Origin: Mytilisepta virgata | Taxonomy: Eukaryota > Mollusca > Bivalvia > Mytilida > Mytilidae | Reading direction: 5' to 3' | Length of the DNA stretch: 64,000 nt | Assembly: GCA_028015205.1 (NCBI GenBank) | Contig: CM051510.1 | Location: 34,100,580 to 34,164,579, forward strand | Part shown: positions 23,566-35,664 of the stretch, one piece after another | How positions within the stretch are numbered: the first letter of the stretch is position 1 | Layout of the letters: every line of letters starts with the position of its first letter | The notes under the pieces: generated by a model | What the model was told of the DNA's origin: nothing | Seen by the model: only the letters and a program-made list of their open reading frames with translations | The model's database searches: none | Made by a program: the position numbers and the translations under genes

Positions 23566-24470
23566 TGTCTTGCTGGTTTTACTGTTTTCCTGATCTCACT
23601 TGCTGGTTTTACTATATTCCCGATCTTACTTGCTGGTCTTCCTATATTCGTGATTTCACTTGTTGGTCTTACTGTAATCCTGACCTCATTTGCTGATCTT
23701 TACTATAATCCTGGTCTTACTGTATTCGTGGTATCACTTGTTGGTCTTACTGTATTCCTGGTCTCACTTGCTGGTCTTATTATAATCCTGGCCTGATCTT
23801 ACGTGTGTCTAGTCGTATTCTTAATATTACTTGCTGGTCTTACTGTATTTCTGATTATTCTAGCTGTTCTTATCGTAATTCTGGTTATTATTGTTGGTTT
23901 TGTGTATTCCTGATCGTTACTGCTGGTATAACTTTTTGCTGGTTTTGCCGTTTTCATTATTTCTTCTTCTGGTCTTTCTGTATTCCTGGTTGTTCTTGTT
24001 AGTCTTTCTGTATTCCTGGTTATTTTTGCAGGTCTTTCTGTATTCCTGGTTATTCTTGCAGGTCTTACTGTATTCCTTGTTATTCTTGCTGGTCTTTTGT
24101 ATTCCTGGTTATTCTTGCAGGTCTTACTGTATTCCTTGTTATTCTTGCTGGTCTTTTGTATTCCTAGTTATTCTAGCAGGTCTTTCTGTATTCCTGGTTA
24201 TGATTGGTGGTCTTACTGTATTACTGGTTATTCTAGCAGGTCTTACTGTATTCCTGGTTATTCTTGCTGGTCTTTCTGTATTCCTGGTTATTCTAGCAGG
24301 TCTGTCTGTATTCCTGCTTATTATTGGTGGTCTTACTGTATTACTGGTTATTCTAGCAGGTATTTCTGTATTCCTGGTTATTATTGCTGGTCTTACTGTA
24401 TTTCTGGTTATTCTTGCTGGTATTTCTGTATTCCTTACCATTCTTATAGGTATTACTTTATTCCCCATTT
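23566..24470 (+). repeat. 30-bp minisatellite, about 30 units
   Basis: The unit contains GGTCTTACTGTATTCCTGGT plus ten further bases (mostly TATTCTTGCT). Early units are more diverged (GTTTTACTGTTTTCCTGATC-like). Because 30 is a multiple of three, several frames stay open: a 206-codon hydrophobic frame (23891-24511), a Ser/Cys/Tyr-rich one, and a minus-strand frame with ITRNTERPAR repeats. No upstream exon, signal or conserved start supports translation. Confidence 0.9.
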
Positions 24471-25240
24471 TTGTTGTAAATACTGTATATGACTTACGTA
24501 TGTTACTTTAATACTAAACAAATATATTTATATAATGCTTTGTAATCAACCTTGTTGCATGAGTTAATGCATTAAGTTTACTAAATTTCTAGTGGATGCA
24601 TCCTTGTACCTGCTCCGTATGCCTGGAAACAAAATGGTAAAAAATTACATTTTTTTATCACCTATGATTAAACTATATTGTATCTGATCTTTTCTGATAT
24701 CTTCTATTTTCTTCGGTGAACGAGGAAAGCAATTTTTAAAAACATTACGAATAAATATCTGTCCTTTTTACACTTGGTTGATTTTTTTCCAGTTATTTGC
24801 GGTTAGTAATGTGTTTAATGGTATCTACATTTATTATGCATATGTAATCATTAATCACTTTTGAAACAATTTATTTGAATATTAAGTAAAGAAAAAATAT
24901 TTCATTGTGACAAAGATGTAATAGTTACTTGACTAATTACCTCAGCTAAAAACGCTTCAAAGACTTTGAATGTGTTATATCTGTCAACACACGGAAATTT
25001 TCTAATATACTGAATAAGGGTGACCAGTTGAAAATAATTTATCAATATTACAATGGTTGGTTTGTTTCTATGATAGTTAGTTTATATACCCAATAGAAGG
25101 CACAAAATTCTCCTTTACCAGGTGAATACGTTAAAGTAGGCCAACAAATAAATGTTATGTATAGTTACGACTACTAAGTGGTTCTAACATTACTAACATT
25201 TTTTGTTGGAGAAGTCAAACCACATATTTAAAGATGTTAA
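24471..25240. other. Unassigned gene-free sequence
   Basis: AT-rich; nothing recognised. Confidence 0.4.
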
Positions 25241-25258
25241 CTTCAAATGTTTTTAGAC

Positions 25259-25581
25259 TGCCTCGGTGGTCTCGTGGTCTCGAGTGCAGAATTCGACGGG
25301 TCAAACCAAATACATTAATATTGGTATTTACTGCTTCTCCACCAGGGACGCGGCGTCTAGGAGTAAAAGCAAAGGACTGGTCGACTCAGAGTCAGTATTA
25401 TGTGTCCTGGTGGAGTCATATGTCTTCCAGCTGCGGACTTGTACCCCGTGATGTTAAGATTCCGACTCAGTGTGTCGGTCTAGTACAAAGCAGAGATCCC
25501 ATTCATATCGCATCAACATGTTCTCGTTCTAATATGCATGTTAAAATTTGCACTGGATATAAAACAATAATTAATCCATCC
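25259..25581 (+). mobile_element. SINE with damaged tRNA head, plus strand
   Basis: Same family as the minus-strand SINE at 47800-48157. The head begins TGCCTCGGTGGTCTCGTGGT but has lost parts of the anticodon region and box B. The body is collinear through TCAACATGTTC to the tail AAAACAATAATTAATCC. Imperfect target duplications flank it: CTTCAAATGTTTTTAGA at 25241 and CTTCAAATGCTTTATTAGA at 25581. So it inserted as a full copy and the promoter deletions came later or were in the source copy. Confidence 0.8.
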
Positions 25582-26012
25582 TTCAAATGCTTTATTAGAT
25601 TAAAATAACGAAACTATTTTTCATCGTTGAAATTGTATAACTTTATTGTTATTAAAACGGGAATGCTGTCATCATTAACAAATGTTTTTTTCAAGTGTTT
25701 TCGTGCAGGAAGCTAAGGGTATTAAAATAATATTTTCATGCAAAATTAGAAAAAGGCAACGTACAGGCCATTTATGTTTCAGGTTCATTTTGAATGACTT
25801 TATGTATTCTCCGTTCGCTGGTATACATCCCCCAGTACAACCCTCTTACAATTTAAATTTTACCAGGATATTGAACAAAATATTAGAATCAACACAGAAA
25901 ACAGTATAACACTAATTGTAACCGCTGGTAAGCAAGATATCTACAGTGCACAATGAAAGCTCGTTATTCAACGTTTTTGGAAGACCGTGGCTTCAAGACA
26001 GAAACAGCTTAA

Positions 26013-26239
26013 GGGACGAGATCAAAAGTTCAATGTCGGATAAAAAACTTAATTCAAATAGTTTGGGGGTGGGGGGTAAAAATCACTGCAAGTTTTGCTA
26101 TCCGACATCGATTTTTGAGTATGCCCGTATTGGTCAATCAATTTTTCTCAAATTAAGTTGAGAGGGGGTTGGGGGGGTCAGTGAAAAAACTATGTGAATT
26201 AAGTTTTTTTATCCGACATAGAACTTTCGATCTCGTCCC
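26013..26239. mobile_element. MITE with ~55-bp inverted ends and TAA target duplication
   Basis: Ends GGGACGAGATC and GATCTCGTCCC with TAA at 26010-26012 and 26240-26242. The arms share ATGTCGGATAAAAAACTTAA and G-rich blocks follow them. A 3-bp TAA duplication fits PIF/Harbinger-type transposition, which is inference only. Confidence 0.85.
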
Positions 26240-26242
26240 TAA

Positions 26243-26984
26243 CGTCATATCAAATAAAACAAAAGTCTTGTTCCTTATCATTTTCAAAAAGTGTTAGTCT
26301 ATTCTGTCATAAATACTTATAGTTATGTCTATAAGGTATCTGTTTTAGTTTATGTAACGTCGGGATACCCAATTTGTCCAGGGTATACAGATCGTGTACC
26401 TATCCTCATTTATAAGTCATGTTCTCAAATATTTCACGGTAATTCTATGCTTACAATGTATCTGTTGATGGGGTTGATATTTCAACCTGTGCGATTTGAG
26501 TCCATTCTCTGTTTGAGCTTGTTGATAATTGTAATTTGTGTAAGTTGCAAATATCCAGGAAGTTTGCAGATTCCAAACTTTGTTCATGAAAAACACTTAA
26601 GTTGTCTACTTGTCATATAATAATCGTAAACAAATTCAATGCTACTGTTTTTCTCCAGTACATAAAAAAAAAATCTTCTTCCAACTGGGCGATGTAGTAC
26701 TCCGGCGTTGTACGTAACCCACCTAACATAAATATCCCGATTATTGTATAAATTTAAAAACCAATTTCTGCTATCATCAAATAAATCACTTGACTGGTTG
26801 TTTCCAAACCCCTTGCGTTTCATCAGCCTTGTTGCTCGTGTTCATACACATATTATACTTGGTGTTGATTGATTGTTTACGTTCCTGTTTTCCGTCTTAT
26901 TTACAAATTTATAACATATTACTATACAGGATATAATTAACAATGGAGGTGTTTTATAAGAGATAGGATCTGCTTACCAATCCT
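26243..26984. other. Unassigned gene-free sequence
   Basis: Open frames of 109 (26291-26620) and 79 codons have no recognisable motif and no partner exons. Confidence 0.4.
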
Positions 26985-27340
26985 TTCCACCCGAGTTTAG
27001 TCCCGGTTTTTTCTCGGTTTCGCCCTTGGCCCTGGAGTTATGTTGTTTGATGTCCATTTAATGCTTGTGCCCTAATTTCTGTGCTGTTTTAGTCTCTGTT
27101 TTTTGTTTAGTTTGTTATATGTTTGTATTCTCTTAGTTTGACACGTATCTTCGTGGCGTTTGTTTATTGTGTTCCATTTTCAAGACTGTCTCTTCATTGG
27201 ATTTCGAATTCATGGATTTACCACTGTTTTTTCGCTTCCGTAATTTCTTTTCCGATGTTGTATTGAACCAATATGTGTCCAAAAACATTGAAGCTGCAAA
27301 AAAACAATGGGGTAACGTCATAGTAGTATGTGTGTGTAGT
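26985..27340 (+). mobile_element. Retroelement 3' UTR fragment (family of the 57-58 kb RT element)
   Basis: Shares TGTTCCATTTTCAAGACTGT, TTGGATTTCGAATTCATGG and CACTGTTTT with the regions following the reverse-transcriptase relic at 58313-58640, and with 52 kb and 62.5 kb. No coding part is attached. Confidence 0.6.
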
Positions 27341-27660
27341 GAAAATATTATTAGTCGTGGACAAGGAATAGTGTTACCTATATTTTTTTTTTTTTATTCT
27401 AGGCAAATACATATACTCAGGGCATTAAAACTAGTATCATTTGAAGTTACATAGAATATGACAAAGTACGTATTGTTCATTCTTTGAAATGCATCACATG
27501 AGGTCAATAAGTTAAACTAATCTGTTTAAACAAATTAAGAAAAAAACAAAGACTAATTCAACCACCACAAAAACATTTCAAAAAGCTGGATAAATCACCA
27601 AATGCACTAGTAGATTTACAGGAGGTTTTAGAAAAATGGAAAACCGGTTTAACCAATCGG
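27240..27660 (+). repeat. Diverged paralogue of 30200-30590
   Basis: Both loci carry CATTGAxGCT, ATTAGTCGTGGACAAGGAAT, TTTATTCTAGGCA and GATTTxCAGGAGGTTT in the same order. Together with the preceding UTR fragment this suggests one ancestral locus duplicated twice. Confidence 0.7.
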
Positions 27661-28500
27661 AAACTGCATCAAAACGTCATAGCTCAGTGATTTTTTATCC
27701 ATGTCTTCGATATTGTACGAACGGATTTATCTTTTTCCTGAATTTTTGTGACAAGTTTTCTGAATTTTCAGAAAGATAAGCTGTTGTGTTTATCATCTGG
27801 CGCTTTTGTAGATTTGAATGTTGAAAATGGTGTGCTTAATGCATAGAAAAAAGTTAACACTGCAAAAGTTGTATTTATTAAAGACAGGCTTGAGAAAAAC
27901 ACAAACTTTTTCACCCAATCAAACGTCTCAGTTTGAAAATCCCTTCCGAACTGACAAAAAAACATCTGTAAAGTTTTCAAAGAATAAAGTTTTAGAGTAC
28001 AGACAGCAATGAATTACTGCCTTCCATTCGTTGATTAGATCCCAGTGTTAAGACCTAAAAAATAGATCTCAAAGAACTAATGTCTTACCCATTGACCCAA
28101 GTGCCGTACAGCATTGCTAAACCCGACGGTTTTCAAAACAAAACTGATTAATCTAAGGGATATCACCATCTTGTCCAAAATGTGGAACATCCCCCCCCCC
28201 CTTCCTGGTGATAAAACCCTCGTTATAGAGGATGAAAATGCCTTCTTGTAGTACTTGAAGGAACTGCCTCCCATTTTAGAGATAACTGATGTAGAATTTT
28301 TGAAAATGTTGTCAGAAAATCAGATGTTGTATTTAGCATGGTTAGATATATTGAAAATTCAGTTCAATCAATGGAAAGGAAGTCTAGAGGGGAAAGCGAA
28401 AGACTTATACTTAAACCTGCAATTTGAATTCCCACTACAAAAAGTCGAGAGTGTGTGTGTGTGGGGGGGGGCGCAATTCTAGTAAGAAGTGAAATCTAAG
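27661..28500. other. Unassigned gene-free sequence
   Basis: C12 run at about 28191-28202. Small frames at 27768-28482 lack any recognisable domain. Confidence 0.4.
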
Positions 28501-28682
28501 GTCGTGTTTGATTTCAACAGAACCAGTTTCGGTTTCGTAATCCGGTTTTCAAAACATCAAATCCGATAAATCTTGCTGCTGGGCAAGTTTCACGGTTTCT
28601 TGAATCCGGGACAATCCGGTTTTGGTTTCGTGTGAAAAAAAAACGAGTGGGTTTAGGATTCTTTGTAATCAAACACTGCCTA
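28501..28682. mobile_element. Possible hAT-like MITE
   Basis: Short inverted ends (GTGTTTGATTTCAA on the left, inverse of GTGTTTGATTAC on the right). CCGGTTTTC/CCGGTTTTGGTTTCG motifs lie inside. Weak evidence. Confidence 0.35.
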
Positions 28683-30040
28683 ACTGACAATGTCTTGTGT
28701 ATTAAAAGTCTATATCAACCTCAAATTTGCAATTCACATCGTGATGACAAACATAAAATGGTCTTGAAGTTTCATAGTATTTTCATTAAATGGACAATTT
28801 AGGGCAGACAAAATAGAGGAAGACCAAGAGAAACATAGAAAAGTACGACTAATAGTGTTATAAACAAAACAGGAAATAGAATCACAATAAAAACAATATT
28901 GGCAACTAGTGACAAAAAGAGTTTTACTGGACACAGTTGACTATGATGTTACGTATTTTTGTCGTGAAAACAAACGCCACAAACATTGAAGTCAAAATAA
29001 AGAAACTGTTTTGTTTGTCATCGGTTATGAATATTGTTACTGATTCTGTTCTTATTCTAGTTATCATATCGAAGGGAAGAGGTCAGTGAAAAGACCCGAT
29101 TACAGCCTTGTGTGCAATCGGACACGAAGATGATAGCTGGATATGGGAAATATAACTCTGTTGAGTTGTCACCGTAAATATAACTTGAATGACATTATGG
29201 AATCAACTGTGAACTTTATACACATAAGCTGGAAGACCTTGACATGCTTCTGCTAAGGAAAGGGAGATTCTTAATTGGAAAATTAAATTCACCACTTTTT
29301 CCATAGATTTCAGGCGCCCTTTTTCTTTATGTATACATATAGGTATGACGAAAAAGAGGGTACGATAGTAGTCTTTTTATAAGATAACAGTCACACAGAT
29401 GAGGGTTCATTTATGTGAAAAAATTTAACAGTGGATTAATTTTCAAACACATCAATGTTGTACTTTCCTTGATCACGAAAGACACTTCAAAGTTCAGAAG
29501 CTCATAAAATCAGAAACAGATAAAGAAGACGCCTGGCGTTGAGGTTTGCCATACTACTAACTTCTTACAGATAGCTGCTACTTGGGTAGATGGTCCGACA
29601 CCACAATTAATTCATAGTGCATTTTATATTACAATATAATTGAATAAAAAAAATCGCAAATATGCAAACTTGAAAATCTTTATCATGTGCAAAGTAACTT
29701 ACGTCCGATCATAATATAAGTGCTAACTCGAAATATTGGTAAACATATCTCCTAGGGTAGCATAATTCTTGAAGACAGTAGACGACAACCTACATATTGA
29801 CCCTTTTCCATCTGACCAAATCACATGACAGCTCATTCAAAGCTTTTAAAACATCAACATTGAACATTCTACTTTACTAGTAAATCTAAAACAAAAACCA
29901 TTTAAAAATTGTATTTGTTCCGAACGAAAAGTGTGATATAATTATGGTCTTGGGCCAGATGTGCCTGATATTTTTCAACATCTTGGATTGTAGGAATAAA
30001 TCTTAAAATATTATTGATAAGTGTTCTACAAAAACCTCAT
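28683..30040. other. Unassigned gene-free sequence
   Basis: About 28870-29050 shares short pieces (AAAACAATATTGGCAACT, TTTTACTGGACACAGTTGAC) with 19.6 kb, so it is a dispersed-repeat relic. Remainder unassigned. Confidence 0.4.
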
Positions 30041-30607
30041 CTGTTTCCCATAAAAATATAAAACAAGACAAAAATCTTATCAATCAAAATTCAAAACTGA
30101 AGGAACACTTTACAAAACTAATGGACTGTATGCAAAATTTACCGTTGCAAGTATGAAGATTCTGGAGATATTTTCCCACTGTTTTGTCGGTTTGGTATTC
30201 TTTTGTGGAGTCTGTATTGAAGCAGTAAGTGTCGAAAAACATTGACGCTACGATAAAGGAACAGTGGAGTAGCGTCAATGTAGAGTGTGTAGTGAATACC
30301 TTATTAGTCGTGGACAAGGAATATTTGAACCGCTTCTATTTTTATTCTAGGCATATACTTACAAAAAAAAGATGTATACTCAATTCCCTAAGGTAGTATC
30401 ATTTAAAGTCTATTTTAGAATAGTAGGTAGTGTGCATTCATTGCAATGTATCACTCGAAGTCGTTAAATTAAACTATATGTTGGAACAAATTAAGGACAA
30501 TCGCAATTTGTTTAAAGAAGCTACATAAATTAATGAATATATTAGTAGATTTGCAGGAGGTTTAAAAATATGTAAAACCAAATATCCCAATTACATACCG
30601 CATCCGT
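30041..30607 (+). repeat. Upstream copy of a ~567-bp tandem duplication (unexpanded)
   Basis: From CCCATAAAAATATAAAAC to about 30600 this matches the segment starting at 30609, offset about 567 bp (GACAAAAATCTT at 30067 and 30634). It contains one copy of AACTGAAGGAACACTTTAC at about 30095-30113, the motif that became the array downstream. Confidence 0.8.
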
Positions 30608-30659
30608 TGCCCATAAATATATAACACATTAGACAAAAATCTTGTAAATCAACAGAAAT

Positions 30660-31715
30660 AACAGAAGGTACACTTTACAAAACGCATAACTTAAGGTAAA
30701 CTTTGCAAAAGGCATAACTGAAGGTAAACTTTGCAAAAGGCATAACTGAAGGTACACTTTACAAAAGGCATAACTGAAGGTACACTTTACAATAGGTATA
30801 ACCGAGGGTACACTTTACAAAAGGCATAACTGAAGGAACACTTTACAAAAGGCATAACTGAAGGAACGCTGTACAAAAGGCATAACTGAAGGAACGCTGT
30901 ACAAACGGCATAACTGAAGGAACACTTTACAAAATGCATAACTGAAGGAACGCTGTACAAAAGGCATAACTGAAGGAACACTTTACAAAATGCATAACTG
31001 AAGGAACACTGTACAAAAGGCATAACTGAAGGAATACTTTACAAAAGGCATAACTGAAGGAACACTTTACAAAAGGCATAACTGAAGGAACACTTTACAA
31101 AAGGCATAACTGAAGAAACACTTTACAAAAGGCATAACTGAAGGAACACTTTACAAAAGGCATAACTGAAGGAACACTTTACAAAAGGCATAACTGAAGG
31201 AACACTTTACAAAAGGCATAACTGAAGGAACACTTTACAAAAGGCATAATTGAAGGAACACTTTACAAAAGGCATAACTGAAGGAACACTTTACAAAAGG
31301 CATAACTGAAGGAACACTTTACAAAAGGAATAACTGAAGGAACACTTTACAAAAGGCATAACTGAAGGAACACTTTACAAAAGGCATAACTGAAGAAACA
31401 CTTTACAAAAGGCATAACTGAAGGAACGCTGTACAAAAGGCATAACTGAAGGAACACTGTACGAAAGGCATAACTGAAGGAACACTTTACAAAAGGCATA
31501 ACTGAAGGTACACTTTACAAAAGGCATAACTGAAGGTACACTTTACAAAAGGCATAACCGAGGCTAATCTTTACAAAAGGCATACTTTAAAGAACACTGT
31601 ACAAAAGGCATAACTGAAGGCACACTTTACAAAAGGCATAACCGAGGGTAAACTTTACAAAAGGCACAACTGAAGGAACACTTTAAAAAAGGCATAACTG
31701 AAGAAACACTTTACA
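30660..31715 (+). repeat. 28-bp minisatellite, about 37 units
   Basis: The unit contains GGCATAACTGAAGGAACACT plus eight bases (TTACAAAA). Variants cluster: GGTACACTTTAC near both ends, GGAACGCTGTAC at about 30860-30960 and near 31430. The central part is nearly homogeneous. Flanks match the unexpanded copy (AATGGACTG after each). Confidence 0.95.
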
Positions 31716-32887
31716 AATGAAACGGGAGAGACTTGCATTTACAAAATTAATGGACTGCGTGCAACACTTAATTCATACTCGATGCCTGTATAAAGATTAA
31801 AGGGTATTATCAGAAGAAACGGTAACAACACGGACAAGATGTTTACCCCATGCAGTCTTCTATAAGGTACTATTATAGTTATTTTGAAGCGATTTGATCT
31901 TAAACCTTAACTATGGAACAGTGTTTTGTTTCAATAAACAACAAAATGGATAGCAGGAAAGGTCAACAATGGCACACCAATCAATCAAAGAAACCCAACT
32001 GACAGAACTCCGGATAGACTGTTTACAGTAACAAATCTTCTTTGCCATCGGTTAGAGATATTGCTACTGTGTTTTCTTCTGTATACAAGACCTCCATGAC
32101 TATACGTTAAACGGTTAGTACAAGTCTCAAACACGAGAAAACTTATTACCAATTCAATTTATGCTTTTTATATGATTAAGTTAGTATCAATTTATGTACG
32201 TTATTTGAGTTGCAGAAATGACTTGGGTAAATTACGATAATGTGAATATATACTTTCATTAGTTTGTAATATTTTTACGTCAATAGAGGCAGGTGCAGAA
32301 TGAGGAAGTGCAAGCTCCAAAGACAAGAATTTGAAAGTCTGACGTTGGTAACTGATCAAGATTATACCGTATCCTGCTGTAAAATATTACTTGTTAACAT
32401 TTAGCTTTTAAAATAGATGGAATATAATTACTTTGGTTACATAATTCATAATCCCAGATTTAACAGTCTGTTACCACCTAAGAAAACAATAATTATATAT
32501 TTATTTACAAACAAAATTTCAGAAGAGATAGTAATCAAACATGATAGTTATTTCTTTGATAGAAACCTCCTTAGAGGTTTTAGATATACAGAATTATGAT
32601 ACATTTTGTTTCAATTATTCGAAAAAAGTTTGCATTAAACAAGCACTATCTTTTTAAAACGATATCCAACGCATTTTTCGATGTATATCGTTGTTTATCC
32701 TGGAATCAAGACATTTCTGGTCTAATAAAAGGGGTAAAATAAACTTTAGTCGTATTAGGTCAATGACCTAATAAAGTCTACTGGTACTTGTTTACATGAA
32801 GAGCTCGAAGAGCGTAGTGAATGTACCAGATGACGTCGTAGCGTTTCCCGCGTTTTCACGGCAGTTGGATTCCAACTTCAATCGTTA
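31716..32887. other. Unassigned gene-free sequence
   Basis: 31720-31800 is the 3' flank of the expanded tandem copy. 31940-32100 holds pieces shared with about 54060 (CAACAATGGCACACCAATCA-like). A 60-codon frame at 32417-32599 is unsupported. Confidence 0.45.
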
Positions 32888-33253
32888 TTTTAAGGCATCT
32901 TACGCATCTAAAGGGGATTGCAGGATAAAGACAATACAAAGTCATTATCGGAAAATATAAAATTTATTTGGGCTCGCTACGAAACATGGAGAAAGGGCTC
33001 GCTAAAGCTCGCCTTTTCTCATGTTTCTAAAGCTCGCCGAAATAAATTTTATATTTTCCGACAATATTTATTTTAAGGCATCTTACGCATCTAAAGGGGA
33101 TTGCAGGATAAAGACAATACAAAGTCATTATCGGAAAATATAAAATTTATTTGGGCTCGCTACGAAACATGGAGAAAGAGCTCGCTAAAGCTCGCCTTTT
33201 CTCATGTTTCTAAAGCTCGCCGAAATAAATTTTATATTTTCCGACAATGACTT
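32888..33253 (+). repeat. 183-bp tandem duplication, each unit a hairpin
   Basis: Two nearly identical units (32888-33070, 33071-33253). In each, TCGGAAAATATAAAATTTAT and its inverse enclose inverted copies of GGCTCGC, GAAACATGGAGAAA and CTCATGTTTC. Near-identity implies a recent duplication. Confidence 0.95.
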
Positions 33254-33660
33254 TGTATATTTCTCCTATTCTTGACGTGTTTAATCGGTGGGATAAAAAT
33301 ACAAAATATGTTTAACCACTTCCCGGTGATTAAATTTCTACGAGGGAATTACCGCCGTTTTTTTTCTTTTTTTCTATACTAGTAGTTATTGGACCGATAA
33401 ACTAGAGAAGTCCCGAAAAGATGTCTATGTAAACAAACTACATACTAAACGATATTTTCTTGAGGGTTTTTGTCGAAAATCATAGGAGAAACAAATTCTC
33501 CTTCAGTTTAACCGTGAGTTATGGAATTTCTCCACCCTCGAAAGTTACATTTTATATTTTAACACGCTCACAAAAGCTCGCGTGTTGAAAATCGAAAATT
33601 TAACTATCTCTGGTGGAGAAATTCCATAATTCACTCGTGCCTGAAGGAGAATCTATATGT
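33254..33660 (+). mobile_element. Foldback-bearing repeat, plus copy
   Basis: Begins ATTTCTCCTATTCTTGACG and ends in a ~170-bp hairpin (about 33487-33655) with arms GAGTTATGGAATTTCTCCAC and its inverse. An inverted copy lies at 48670-49085. No coding. Confidence 0.8.
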
Positions 33661-35383
33661 TTACATCTCGGTTGATAATAAGTAATTTAGTTAAGAAAAT
33701 AGTTACTTAAAAAACAATGTTTTAATAGTTGTACTGTTATACCATTAGAGCTATATACGTATCAGAAGTTTTTTTTTCTTACATAATATAATATCAATCA
33801 TCCAATCAAAGAACAGATAATGTACCACGCCTATGCTATTACCATAGTCACGCGTCTTTAATCGGTAATGAAAAAATTAATTTTATACATTTTGAACCAA
33901 TTAATCGATATGTATTGCATTAGCGATAGAAAGGTAAATGTAAACTGTAGATGTGTATCAGCCTTGTCGTTGTCCTTAAACTTAAAGCATTTTACTATTT
34001 TTCCTTCGAATCCACCGAATAATTGTTGCCACAATCTAATCAGCGATAAGGCTTTAAGGGTCCTCGGTAAATACTGGTGAAAATTTAAAAAAATACGCAT
34101 GCAGTAGTACTGAGAAAAATGACGAGCAATTATTATAAATAAATTACATATGGTATACTAATTCCTTTAGTTGGCTGTTTAATCATATCTTTACGTCAAA
34201 CAAGACTACATAGTACTCTCTGAAACAAAGGTCGTCAATATTTTTTTTTATTTTTTTTTTAAATTTTTTTATTTATTTTTTTTTTTTGCTACATCGCAAA
34301 GGATCTAGTACAAGACTTATTAATTAATATTTTTATATACATGTTGTGCTGAGAAAAATCTGTAAACTAACTTCTGTTTAATGTTAATTTGATCTATGCT
34401 TCTACTAATTCAGATTGAATAAGCATAAGCATAGATATACGGATAAAATTTTCTGTCAACATGAAATAAAACTGTGTTTACATCTAGTGTAACCGTGTCT
34501 CCATTTAATTCTTCTTTTATTATATTAGAAACGAAATTGCGATACTTGAATAAACTTTTACAAAGGTCGTTAATTAGCACAGAAAACTATGCTATGTCAA
34601 CATTTGTCTGATGATTAGACATTTATATGTGGGTCTATCTTAATTAACAATTGTTAAATAATTTTGTCCAATCAAAACGTAATAGGGAACGCGGCTTTGT
34701 TTTAAATGTAACCGAAACACGCACATGAATTGTACTTGGTATACAAAATGGAGTAGTATTTGTCTATTTATGTTATTTGTAACGGAAGCGCACTTGCGTT
34801 CGTTTGATTAAAATCTGATATAGTATATAAGACAATTAAACAAGAGTGCTTTTGATCTCGGATTATGCATCTGATACAAAAGAAACCTTTACATAACACA
34901 TGGATTCTGAGTGTAGAAAAGAGTGCAAATGGCCATTGAAAACATTTTGTTTGCTCAACACCAATACATAGACGATAAAGGATACAAAACTAGCATTTTC
35001 ACGAAACAAGTATACATGCGCAATCTTTTATTTCTAAATTATAACAACGTATACTCTTTTACTATCTTTAACCTTTTTGTGGCCGTTTAAACTTGTAGCG
35101 TGTACGACATTTTTCTCTATAACGAAGATCTAGATGGAGCCTTAAGATGAAGAACAACAATTAAAGCGCTGTTCCTTGGTGTCGGGAATTAATCCTCCAT
35201 ATTAATTTGAAAGTGCCACGTCCTTGAATACTGACGGTATAATAAAACTGACCACTATCCTGATTTAAGTATTATGACATTTTAAAAGAGTTCCCTTGGA
35301 GAAATATAATTGTCGTACCACCTAATAACCCATATTGCACATAATACCATTTACTTGGAACAATGTAATGCTCACATTATAAA
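33661..35383. other. Unassigned gene-free sequence
   Basis: T-rich block at about 34235-34290. No coding or structured repeat recognised. Confidence 0.4.
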
Positions 35384-35534
35384 GAGAAACTAGAGTGAGT
35401 TATATTTTCCTAACCAATGTAGGTAAGGGAGATAATAAATTTGTCTCCCTTTTAGCCTCAGGACAAAAGGGAGAGAATTTAATTATCTCCCTTTCCTACA
35501 TTGGTTAGGAAAAGATAACTCACTCTGGTTCCTC
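35384..35534. repeat. ~150-bp foldback
   Basis: The arms share GAGTGAGTTAT, TTTTCCTAACCAATGTAGG and AAGGGAGATAATTAA-like runs around a centre near 35460 (TAGCCTCAGGAC). Confidence 0.85.
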
Positions 35535-35664
35535 ATTGTACGTGAAAACATACACTTAACTATGCAATAAACATTATTTGATACCAGTTCTAATGCACTA
35601 ACCACGTCGACTCAAAAACATTAATATGGAAACAACACAGATGTAGAAAAGATCTAAATCTTAA

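Noticed and set aside
23891..24511. 206-residue membrane protein
   Set aside because: Hydrophobicity results from a 30-bp minisatellite read in one frame; other frames are equally open.
30787..31023. Minus-strand 78-codon protein with repeats
   Set aside because: Translation of the 28-bp minisatellite only.
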